From a virus: a stretch of 64,000 nucleotides of DNA. The notes under the pieces are model-generated. The model was not told the origin of the DNA, did no database searches, and saw nothing but the letters and a program-made list of their open reading frames with translations. Numbering within the stretch: position 1 is the stretch's first letter; every line of letters begins with the position of its first letter. The DNA lies in IMG/VR virus record IMGVR_UViG_3300015264_000001, positions 1 to 64,000 of that record; one strand, 5' to 3'. Shown here in pieces: positions 15,810-23,142 of the stretch. Made by a program: the position numbers and the translations under genes.

Positions 15810-17936
15810 ATGCCCCGCCCTGTCTCCGCCCTACAAGCCGCCCAGCGTGCCAAGACCGCCGACAAGAAGGCGCGGGCCGCCGCCACGCGCAAGACCCTGG
15901 ACTCGTTCCAGAACTTCGCGGCCAAGCTCGGCCTCGGCACGGACAATATCAGCAGCGGTGGCTCCTACGGCTACAACCCCATCACCCGCGTCCGCACGCT
16001 GCTGGAATGGATTCATCGCGGCTCCTGGCTCGGCGGTATCGCCATTGACGTGGTCGCCGACGATATGACCAAGCAGGGCGTCGAGTTGAAGGGCGACCTG
16101 GAGCCCAAGCAGATCGAGCAGCTACAACGTGTAGCTACGACCTTTGACGTTTGGGGCATGATCAACGAAACGGTAAAGTGGTCCCGGCTTTACGGCGGCT
16201 GCATCGCCGTTATGCTGATCGACGGACAGCTGCCGGAAACGCCATTGCGCCTAGATACGGTATCGAAGGGGCAGTTTCGCGGATTGATGGTGTTAGACCG
16301 CTGGATGATTGAGCCGTCGATGGAGACCTTGGTCACGGAGCCCGGGCCAGACATGGGGCTGCCCAAGTATTACCGCGTTGTTGCGGACGCTCCGGCGTTG
16401 CGGCGCATGAAAATTCATTATTCCCGTTGTTTGCGGCTAGAAGGCGTGCGCTTGCCCTATTGGCAAAAGGTGCAGGAGAATTTCTGGGGCATTTCTGTTC
16501 TAGAACGGCTGTACGACCGCATGATCGCCTTCGACTCCGCTACTACGGGTGCCGCGCAGCTAGTTTACAAGTCGTACTTGCGTACGTATAAAATAGACAA
16601 GCTGCGCGAAATTATTGCCACTGGGGGCGCGGCCGAAGCGGGTCTGCTAAAGTACGTGCAGATGATGACCCGCTTTCAGAACATCGAAGGTATAACGCTG
16701 TTGGACGCGACGGATGAGTTCGAAGCGCAAACGCACGGAGCTTTTGCTGGACTTAGCGATGCGTTGTTGCAATTTGGCCAGCAGTTAAGCGGGGCACTCC
16801 AGATTCCCCTCGTGCGGTTGTTCGGCCAATCGCCCGCAGGTCTGAACTCTACCGGAGAGTCGGACCTGCGGATGTATTACGACGGCATTACACAACAACA
16901 GAACCGTCATCTGTACACGCCCGTCGTGCGTATCTACCGTTGCATTGCAGCGAGCGAGGGGATTAAGCTAAACGATTCGTTCACCGTGGAGTTTAAGCCG
17001 CTATGGATCATGAACAGTTCGGAGAAGGCGGCGCTCGCCGGGCAGGTGGCTGCCGCCGTGACGCAGGTGGACCAGGCGGGCATTACGTCCAAGGAGACGG
17101 CGTTAAAAGAATTACGACAGTCGTCGCGTGTTACTGGCATCTTCTCGAATATTTCCGACGAGGACATTGCACGGGCCAAGTTAGCGCCCCCGCCCGGTGC
17201 GGCGGAAGCAGCTGCTTTGCAACAACAAGAACAATCTATGGAACACGCCGATCGCGATCAGGATCGTCAGGATGAGCCGCCCGAGCCGGAAACGGCAGCC
17301 AAGAAGAAAGCCAAGTCGAAAGATCGCAGGCGCACAAAAGACGCAATGTTAGGCGACCGCAGGGTGATGGGCTTTCCGGTCGTCATTGAGCACATTAAAG
17401 GCGAGTCACGCTACGGAGTTAATTTGCCCGCTGATTACGGTTACATTCGTCGCACGGACGGCGCGGACGCGGCGCAGATTGACTGTTTTGTCGGGCCGGA
17501 CGTGGCTGACGGGCGGATTTTTGTCGTCGACGCCTATGAGCGGGCGACGGGGAAGTTCAACGAGCATAAGTGCATGCTAGGCTATACTGACCGCGAGGCG
17601 GCGCTGGCAGCGTTCCGCGCTTACTACGGGCGTATGACCGATTTTAATCTTATTGGGTACGCGGGCGCGGCGACCGACGAGCAGGGCTTGCGGGCGTGGC
17701 TCGCGGAGCCGGGCGCGGGTAAGCGCCCCTATACGCCGCCGACAGACGTGCAATATGTTCCCGTTACGAGCGGCGAAATGAAGTGCTCGAACTGTGAGCA
17801 CTATGATACGGGCATCTGCACGGATGCAGAGACGCAGCGCGATCCCCGTGTGCCGGAGACGCGGGACGGGTTGAAGCTGGTGATGCCGACTGGATGGTGC
17901 AAGGAGTTCGAAGTGAAGGTTTCGGCCAGAAAATAA
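15810..17936 (+). CDS. portal protein fused to inorganic-pyrophosphatase-like and Cys-rich domains
   Basis: 708 aa. Residues 20-440 match the DUF1073-type portal: 'FAAKLGLGTDNISSGGSYG', RTLLEWIHRGSWLGGIAIDVVADDM split over residues 60-90, and the LFGQSPAGLNSTGESDLRMYYD segment near 335-357. A Gln/Glu/Lys-rich linker follows (about 465-510). Residues 517-635 resemble the InPase domain of phage polyvalent proteins (IEHIKGESRYGVNLPADYG, IDCFVGPD, EHKCMLGYTDREAA). Residues 658-703 hold KCSNCEHYDTGIC and GWCKEFE, a four-cysteine module often seen at phage portal or head-protein ends. The portal forms the dodecameric DNA gate. Confidence 0.85.
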   Translation: MPRPVSALQAAQRAKTADKKARAAATRKTLDSFQNFAAKLGLGTDNISSGGSYGYNPITRVRTLLEWIHRGSWLGGIAIDVVADDMTKQGVELKGDLEPKQIEQLQRVATTFDVWGMINETVKWSRLYGGCIAVMLIDGQLPETPLRLDTVSKGQFRGLMVLDRWMIEPSMETLVTEPGPDMGLPKYYRVVADAPALRRMKIHYSRCLRLEGVRLPYWQKVQENFWGISVLERLYDRMIAFDSATTGAAQLVYKSYLRTYKIDKLREIIATGGAAEAGLLKYVQMMTRFQNIEGITLLDATDEFEAQTHGAFAGLSDALLQFGQQLSGALQIPLVRLFGQSPAGLNSTGESDLRMYYDGITQQQNRHLYTPVVRIYRCIAASEGIKLNDSFTVEFKPLWIMNSSEKAALAGQVAAAVTQVDQAGITSKETALKELRQSSRVTGIFSNISDEDIARAKLAPPPGAAEAAALQQQEQSMEHADRDQDRQDEPPEPETAAKKKAKSKDRRRTKDAMLGDRRVMGFPVVIEHIKGESRYGVNLPADYGYIRRTDGADAAQIDCFVGPDVADGRIFVVDAYERATGKFNEHKCMLGYTDREAALAAFRAYYGRMTDFNLIGYAGAATDEQGLRAWLAEPGAGKRPYTPPTDVQYVPVTSGEMKCSNCEHYDTGICTDAETQRDPRVPETRDGLKLVMPTGWCKEFEVKVSARK

Positions 17937-17937
17937 C

Positions 17938-18519
17938 ATGCCGGAAGACGCGGGAGCGCGGGCGATGGGCTGGCGGGACGACGATAAAATTTTACGATTG
18001 TTGGAGAAGCAGGGAGTAGATATCAATTCTCTGCGCAAAGAAGTAAAGGCGCTGCGAGACAAAATAGATGTTCTTGTTGGATTGGAGATTCCTGCGCCTG
18101 CGGTACGCTTTGCCGTTGCGGTAACGGCGGTAGCAACACAATTAAAAGGAGGAACTACAATGGCGGTAAAGAAAGCGGCGGTAGACTTTCAACTTTTGGA
18201 CGACGGCACAGCTCGTCTGACGGCGACGGCGCTGGATAAGAAGGGTTTGGCGACCAAGTTGCCGGACGGTATTGTGGCGTCGTGGAAAAGCTCGGCCCCG
18301 GGTTTGGTGATCACGCAGGACCTTGTCGCCGACCCGACCGGGCTCACCGCAACAGCGGCACCCTCCGATCCGCCTGTGCTGGTTACAGGCGCAATCCCTA
18401 CAGTGAGTGCTGATAACGTGCCTCAAGAGGACGGTACAACGGCAACCATTACGGGCGACGGTAACCCCATCGACATCGTGGCGGGTCCGGCAGGCACATT
18501 CGTCGTGGCGGAGGGATAG
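17938..18519 (+). CDS. head-module protein with coiled coil and Ig-like C-terminus; internal start
   Basis: 193 aa, ATG at 17938 two bases after the portal stop. Residues 15-48 are a coiled coil (DDKILRLLEKQGVDINSLRK). Residues 75-193 are beta-rich (FQLLDDGTARLTATALDKKG, APSDPPVLVTGAIPTV), like an Ig-type or decoration domain. An in-frame ATG at 18160 is preceded by AAAAGGAGGAACTACA, one of the strongest ribosome-binding sites in the module, so a second 119-aa product carrying only the Ig-like domain is likely. No family recognised. Confidence 0.6.
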   Translation: MPEDAGARAMGWRDDDKILRLLEKQGVDINSLRKEVKALRDKIDVLVGLEIPAPAVRFAVAVTAVATQLKGGTTMAVKKAAVDFQLLDDGTARLTATALDKKGLATKLPDGIVASWKSSAPGLVITQDLVADPTGLTATAAPSDPPVLVTGAIPTVSADNVPQEDGTTATITGDGNPIDIVAGPAGTFVVAEG

Positions 18520-18560
18520 TTTTCCCAAGTTCCTCGCTATGGCATGGCGGGGAAACGCGG

Positions 18561-18610
18561 GCGCTCGAGACGGAGGCGGGTCGGGCTGGACTTAAAACCG
18601 TCTCGGGCGC
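18561..18610 (+). other. stem-loop between head genes
   Basis: GCGCTCGAGACGG at 18561-18573 and CCGTCTCGGGCGC at 18598-18610 pair over 12 of 13 positions with a 24-nt loop. No U-tract follows, so RNA stability or processing is more likely than termination. Confidence 0.4.
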
Positions 18611-18618
18611 TTACTAAA

Positions 18619-18705
18619 ATGTTAAACGTAAGGTATTTCGCGGCTTTGGCATTTTGGGTTGTAATAGCAATCGTTATGTATCGTTTTTGTATGCATAAAA
18701 AATGA
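18619..18705 (+). CDS. 28-aa membrane peptide upstream of MuF gene
   Basis: ATG at 18619; product MLNVRYFAALAFWVVIAIVM followed by YRFCMHKK, a single hydrophobic helix with a basic end. Its TGA overlaps the MuF ATG as ATGA. SD is weak. The same layout as the micro-membrane gene before terS. Confidence 0.4.
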   Translation: MLNVRYFAALAFWVVIAIVMYRFCMHKK

Positions 18706-19484
18706 ATATGCTCACCATAGATCGCATCTTGACGCCGCGCGCGCAGCGCCTACAGGACCGCGAACGCTGGGCTAAAGCGCGGCGCGTGGAGGGTGACTAC
18801 GGGGCGCAACTGCGACAGGTTGCGCGTGTAGTGGGGGAGATCATACGCGGCTTTGCGCCGACGGGCACGCTGGAAGATTTCTTTCTGCTGCGTGAAACGC
18901 TGATGGCGTACGGGCGCATTTTGGCACCGTGGGCTAAGGCCGTGGCGGGGCGTATGGTGGCGGAGGTCTCGCGGCGGGACGCGACGGCGTGGGCGCAGGC
19001 GGGAGACCGCATGGGCCGGGCGCTGGCAAAGGAGATACGGCAAAGTCCAGTGGGCGAGACGCTGAAGGCCGCCATGCAGGCGCAGGTCGACCTCATCACC
19101 TCCCTTCCCCGGGACGCCGCCGAGCGGGTGCATAAACTAACGCTGGAGGGGATTAGCCGAGGCACACGAGCGGAGAGCGTAGCACAGGAGATACTGCGCA
19201 CGGGGCACGTGACTAAATCGCGGGCGAACCTGATCGCCCGCACCGAGGTCGCTCGCACGACGACCAACCTTACGGCGGCGCGGGCTAAGTTCGTGGGCTC
19301 GACGCACTTTATTTGGCGTACGGCGCGGGACTCCGACGTGCGCAGGCTGCATCGTGAACTCGAAGGAAAGGCTTTCGCCTGGGATGATCCGCCCGTGGCG
19401 GGTGAGAACGGGGAACGTGCTTTACCCGGCGCAATCTACAATTGTCGTTGTGTGCCGGAACCAATTATACCAGATTTGATTTAA
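18702..19484 (+). CDS. phage head morphogenesis protein, Mu gpF-like (MuF)
   Basis: 260 aa. Residues 1-140 are helical; residues 145-250 have the MuF signature: 'SVAQEILRTGHVTKSRANL', IARTEVARTTTNLTAAR, WRTARDSDVRRLHRELEGKAF in two pieces, and the C-terminal GAIYNCRCVPEP. MuF proteins sit next to the portal and are needed for head assembly; some are ejected. No toxin domain is fused here. Position after portal is standard. Confidence 0.85.
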   Translation: MNMLTIDRILTPRAQRLQDRERWAKARRVEGDYGAQLRQVARVVGEIIRGFAPTGTLEDFFLLRETLMAYGRILAPWAKAVAGRMVAEVSRRDATAWAQAGDRMGRALAKEIRQSPVGETLKAAMQAQVDLITSLPRDAAERVHKLTLEGISRGTRAESVAQEILRTGHVTKSRANLIARTEVARTTTNLTAARAKFVGSTHFIWRTARDSDVRRLHRELEGKAFAWDDPPVAGENGERALPGAIYNCRCVPEPIIPDLI

Positions 19485-19496
19485 GGAGGCACTACA

Positions 19497-20024
19497 ATGA
19501 AATGGCTTAACCGCATTTACCAAAAGTTTTTCGTCTCAGAGGATCGTTCGCGGCCTACACACTTAGTTAAGCCGAACCACATTTCGCTTCCAACAATTCC
19601 GCGCGGTCGCGCGCGCACGCGCGACGGGGCTCCGTCGTACTCGGAGATTCAATACGTGCAGCTCCTGCCCTCGGCTCCCGGCGCGGGGCAGGCGATTATC
19701 AGTTACCAGTTGGCGTCGAGCGCGGCGGGCCTGGTGGCGCTGGCGGGCGGTGGGCAGCCTGGCGCGACGCCGATCGCGACGCTGTTCGCGCGGTTTGATA
19801 CCGTGGCCACGGGCGGCGACTCCTCTGTGCTTCCGGCGGCGATCGCGGGTACGAACGTAGCGGTAAACAACTCGGGTGCGGCCTCGATGAATGTGTACCC
19901 TAAGGGTACTACCGACATCATCAACGCACTTGCCGTGCAAACTCCATTCGCTGTTGCTGCTGGAAAGACCTGCGAGTTTTTCTGTATGGTCACGGGCAAG
20001 TGGAACACGCAACTGGGCGCTTAG
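19497..20024 (+). CDS. putative head decoration or structural protein
   Basis: 175 aa, ATG at 19497 with TTAAGGAGGCACTACA, a very strong SD that implies high expression. It has a basic N-terminal arm (MKWLNRIYQKFFVSEDRSR) and a beta-rich body with Ala/Gly loops. The N-terminus resembles that of the cement protein gene at 27213. I place it as a possible second capsid decoration protein; function not proven. Confidence 0.5.
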   Translation: MKWLNRIYQKFFVSEDRSRPTHLVKPNHISLPTIPRGRARTRDGAPSYSEIQYVQLLPSAPGAGQAIISYQLASSAAGLVALAGGGQPGATPIATLFARFDTVATGGDSSVLPAAIAGTNVAVNNSGAASMNVYPKGTTDIINALAVQTPFAVAAGKTCEFFCMVTGKWNTQLGA

Positions 20025-20051
20025 TTCTTGCGAGCGGAAAGGAGATTGTGC

Positions 20052-21962
20052 ATGAAAAATCGAATCTTGTTGGCGTTCGCGTTGTTGTTGGCTCCGTTTG
20101 CCTCTGCGCAAACGACGATCAATAAAACCTACACGATTAGCGCCAGCGGAGGTACCGCAGATATTCAGAATCTTTACGGTACCTTTAACCCTACCTTCGA
20201 GGAAATCCCGAACGGCAGCCCCGCCACGGTAAGTATTACAGTGCAGGGCTGCGGTAAGGGAACCAACGCTAACCCCAGCGTGCCGACCTGCGACGCCATT
20301 GCCGGGCTCACAAACACTTCAACGGCGGCGGCGATGGTGACGGCGGCGGTGACGAAGTTTTATACCCACTACATTGTCACCGCGACCTTTACCGGAGGCA
20401 CAAACCCGAGCATCACCGTTAACGCCGCCTTTAGTAACGCTCGCCAGGGTGGAAGCAGCGGTGGCAGCGGCACGGTAACCAGCGTAGCTACGACATCGCC
20501 GATCACTGGCGGGCCTATCACCACCACGGGAACTCTGGCCTGCGCCACCTGCGTTGTGGCTTCGGCCCCGGGCGTGGGTGTTGCCCACTTCGCCGGGTCT
20601 ACGCAGACCGTAACCAGTTCCCTTGTGGCCTTGGCTGCCGACGTTAGCGGGCAGTTGCCGATTGGTGCCGTCGGCAGCGCGGGGCTGTCAGGCACCGGTG
20701 CGTTGGCCGTTTCCGCTGCTGGGGCTATTTCCTGCGCCACCTGCGCCACTACAACCAACGGCGGGGCGTTATCAGGTACGGCCCCCGTGGCCGTTTCTGC
20801 TGCCGGAGCTATTTCCCTGTCCGGGACCGCTGGCCAGGTTCCAAACGGTGCGACCGGGGCGTTTACTCCAACGCCCACGCTGGGAATTCAGAACACGACG
20901 CAAGGAACTCTTACCATTGCCGGAGCCGCCGCCTCCACTGGCCAAATTTCCATCAATATAGCTGGAGCCACGGCTAACCCTTTAGTGATTGTCCCGGGAG
21001 CTAACGCGGGCACTGTCACGCTTACTGGCCCCACTACTGGTGGCACCATCCCCTCTGCCGTCACTGCCCCGGTCACGCTGAGCGCGGCGGGCAACTTAGG
21101 GTGCGCGACTTGCGTCACGGCAGGCAGCACTCTGACCTCCAACAGCATCGTGCTGGGGCAGGGCGGTCAGGCTGCCAAGGTGGCTGCCGGGCTGACGACG
21201 AACGGGACCACGACCTTAACTATCGGTGTTGCGGGCAGCGCGAACGGCACGCTGGCGCTAGCGGGTACGACTTCTGGCACGGCGACTCTTGTAGCTCCAT
21301 CGGTGGCCGGAACTACAGGGAACCCGATCGTGATTTCCAACGCGATCCAGCTGCCCGACGGCACGCAGGCGCTGCCCTCGGACCGGCTCACGACGCAGGC
21401 GTTCGGGCGCTACTACGGCTCCACGGTCACTGCCGGGGCCTGGGTTTACGGTACGACTTCCACTGATATGTTCGCGCTGTCTACGACGGGCACGGCGCAG
21501 CTGGGCATGAACTCGGCGGGCGTGTTGACTTGGGGCAGCAGCACGACGGTGCTGAACGCCGCCACGATGAACGCCGACACCGCGCTGTGCAAGAACGCCC
21601 CTGGGGTGGTTTCGGTGGGTAACGGAGCTTCCTGCAACACGAACGGGCGATTGAAGGCGGCGGCGTACATTTCCGTCGGCACACCGTTCACTAGTAGCGC
21701 AGGGTGCACGGACTCGGCTTTAACTGGTGGGGCTTCCGTGGGGAAGTTTACCAACGGGGCGACCGGCACTTGCAGCACGACAATTACGATCAACAATACT
21801 GGTACTTCCCCCAACGGTTGGACTGGCCCAGTGACCAACCAGACTCAAACTCCTGCCGTTTCGACTTGCCGCGTTTCCTCCAGTACGACAACCACCGCCG
21901 TACTTAGTTGCACGGGAGTTGTCGTGAATGATATTATCAGCTTCGCGCTGTTTGGTTACTAG
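20052..21962 (+). CDS. large secreted fibre-like protein with Sec signal peptide
   Basis: 636 aa; ATG at 20052 with GAAAGGAGATTGTGC upstream. MKNRILLAFALLLAPFASAQ is a signal peptide (ASA|Q). A Ser/Gly linker follows near residue 140, then GTVTSVATTSPITGG, a motif of phage fibre proteins. Three 'CATC' repeats (LACATCVVA, ISCATCATT, LGCATCVTAG) mark modules in a Gly/Thr/Ala-rich beta-repeat region to about residue 420. The C-terminal 200 residues hold paired cysteines and end in an FALFGY motif typical of fibre tips. A secreted fibre in the head module is unusual; it may be a head fibre or a protein released to the cell surface. Confidence 0.65.
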   Translation: MKNRILLAFALLLAPFASAQTTINKTYTISASGGTADIQNLYGTFNPTFEEIPNGSPATVSITVQGCGKGTNANPSVPTCDAIAGLTNTSTAAAMVTAAVTKFYTHYIVTATFTGGTNPSITVNAAFSNARQGGSSGGSGTVTSVATTSPITGGPITTTGTLACATCVVASAPGVGVAHFAGSTQTVTSSLVALAADVSGQLPIGAVGSAGLSGTGALAVSAAGAISCATCATTTNGGALSGTAPVAVSAAGAISLSGTAGQVPNGATGAFTPTPTLGIQNTTQGTLTIAGAAASTGQISINIAGATANPLVIVPGANAGTVTLTGPTTGGTIPSAVTAPVTLSAAGNLGCATCVTAGSTLTSNSIVLGQGGQAAKVAAGLTTNGTTTLTIGVAGSANGTLALAGTTSGTATLVAPSVAGTTGNPIVISNAIQLPDGTQALPSDRLTTQAFGRYYGSTVTAGAWVYGTTSTDMFALSTTGTAQLGMNSAGVLTWGSSTTVLNAATMNADTALCKNAPGVVSVGNGASCNTNGRLKAAAYISVGTPFTSSAGCTDSALTGGASVGKFTNGATGTCSTTITINNTGTSPNGWTGPVTNQTQTPAVSTCRVSSSTTTTAVLSCTGVVVNDIISFALFGY

Positions 21963-21963
21963 A

Positions 21964-23142
21964 ATGCGCAACATATTTGCAATTTTATTGCTGCTGTTTG
22001 CTACGCTGGTTAGCGCGCAGGCGCAGACGCACGTCTTCCCTGCGACGGACACTAACAACAATTTTACTGGTACGAATCGATTCACCGCTGGACACACCGA
22101 CGGCCCCGTGACGTTCGGCTCGCTTCCGGCGGAGTTGGACGGGCTGACGATATTCTGCTCCGACTGCTCGCAGACCATACCCTGTGCCGCCTTTGGTACC
22201 GGGGCCGTTGCCACGGGCGTAGCCGGGGCGTGGAGCTGCTCCAACGGGGGGGCACCGCTGACGGGCGTCTACTCCGGCGCGGTCTCTTCGACGGCGGGGC
22301 ACGCGACTATAGGCTTCGCCACGGTGAGCGGCTCGGCGGTGCCGGAGTTCTCTTGGAACACGGGAGCGCCGCAGATCCTCGCGTTTTTGAACTCGGACAC
22401 GACGGGCACGGCTACGACGGCGTTGGGGGCCAAGAACACGCCGACACTTTGCTCTGGCTCGGTCTCGCGCGGCGTGGATGCCAGTTTTAACGCTGTCTGC
22501 TCTACGCCCGGCGTGCTGACCATTACGGAGACTACCGGGATAGTCGCGCTAGCGGCAAACTTAAACCTTTGGGGCGACTCGGTCACGCACTACCCCATGT
22601 TCAATGAGAACTCGGGCGCGACGCTCTCGGTGAATGGCCCCTACGCGGCGGCGTGGGCAATCGGGAACGTTTGGGGCTCGGCGACTACCATTGTTCCCAG
22701 TGTTGTGGCTAACAAGATGCGCATTTGGGGTGTTACGCTCCCGTTCCGCAAGACGCTGACCAAGATTTACTACGACGTGGGCACGGTGGATAACACGGCG
22801 AATACCTATGACATAGGGTTGATGGACCGCTCTTGCAATTTGATAGCGCACTGCGGGGCAACGGCGGGCACGACGTTCGCGCCCTCCACAGGGACCAAGA
22901 ACTGCACGGTAGTGGGCTCGCCGGTTGTGCTACAGATCGCGGACTACTACCTCGCTATCACTACTAGCTGTGGCGCGTCGTGCGCTGCCTTTAGCGGAAG
23001 CTCGGGGAACGGGCAGTGGTCGTTCTACAATGCCATCGCCGATCAGCCCGTCACCGCAGGTGGCACCCTGAACGGCGGGTGCACGCCGCCTACGGACGCG
23101 CCCTCGCGCGGTGCGGTGGTGCCGATGGTGCTCCTGCAATGA
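21964..23142 (+). CDS. secreted beta-rich protein with Sec signal peptide
   Basis: 392 aa; ATG at 21964 lies just after the previous stop. MRNIFAILLLLFATLVSAQAQ is a signal peptide. The mature protein has several cysteine pairs (FCSDCSQ, TSCGASCAAF) and a C-terminal 180-residue domain (MRIWGVTLPFRKTLTKIYYDV to VPMVLLQ) resembling a jelly-roll-like binding domain found at fibre ends. No enzyme motif. ATGA overlap with the next gene shows it belongs to the same secreted island. Confidence 0.6.
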   Translation: MRNIFAILLLLFATLVSAQAQTHVFPATDTNNNFTGTNRFTAGHTDGPVTFGSLPAELDGLTIFCSDCSQTIPCAAFGTGAVATGVAGAWSCSNGGAPLTGVYSGAVSSTAGHATIGFATVSGSAVPEFSWNTGAPQILAFLNSDTTGTATTALGAKNTPTLCSGSVSRGVDASFNAVCSTPGVLTITETTGIVALAANLNLWGDSVTHYPMFNENSGATLSVNGPYAAAWAIGNVWGSATTIVPSVVANKMRIWGVTLPFRKTLTKIYYDVGTVDNTANTYDIGLMDRSCNLIAHCGATAGTTFAPSTGTKNCTVVGSPVVLQIADYYLAITTSCGASCAAFSGSSGNGQWSFYNAIADQPVTAGGTLNGGCTPPTDAPSRGAVVPMVLLQ

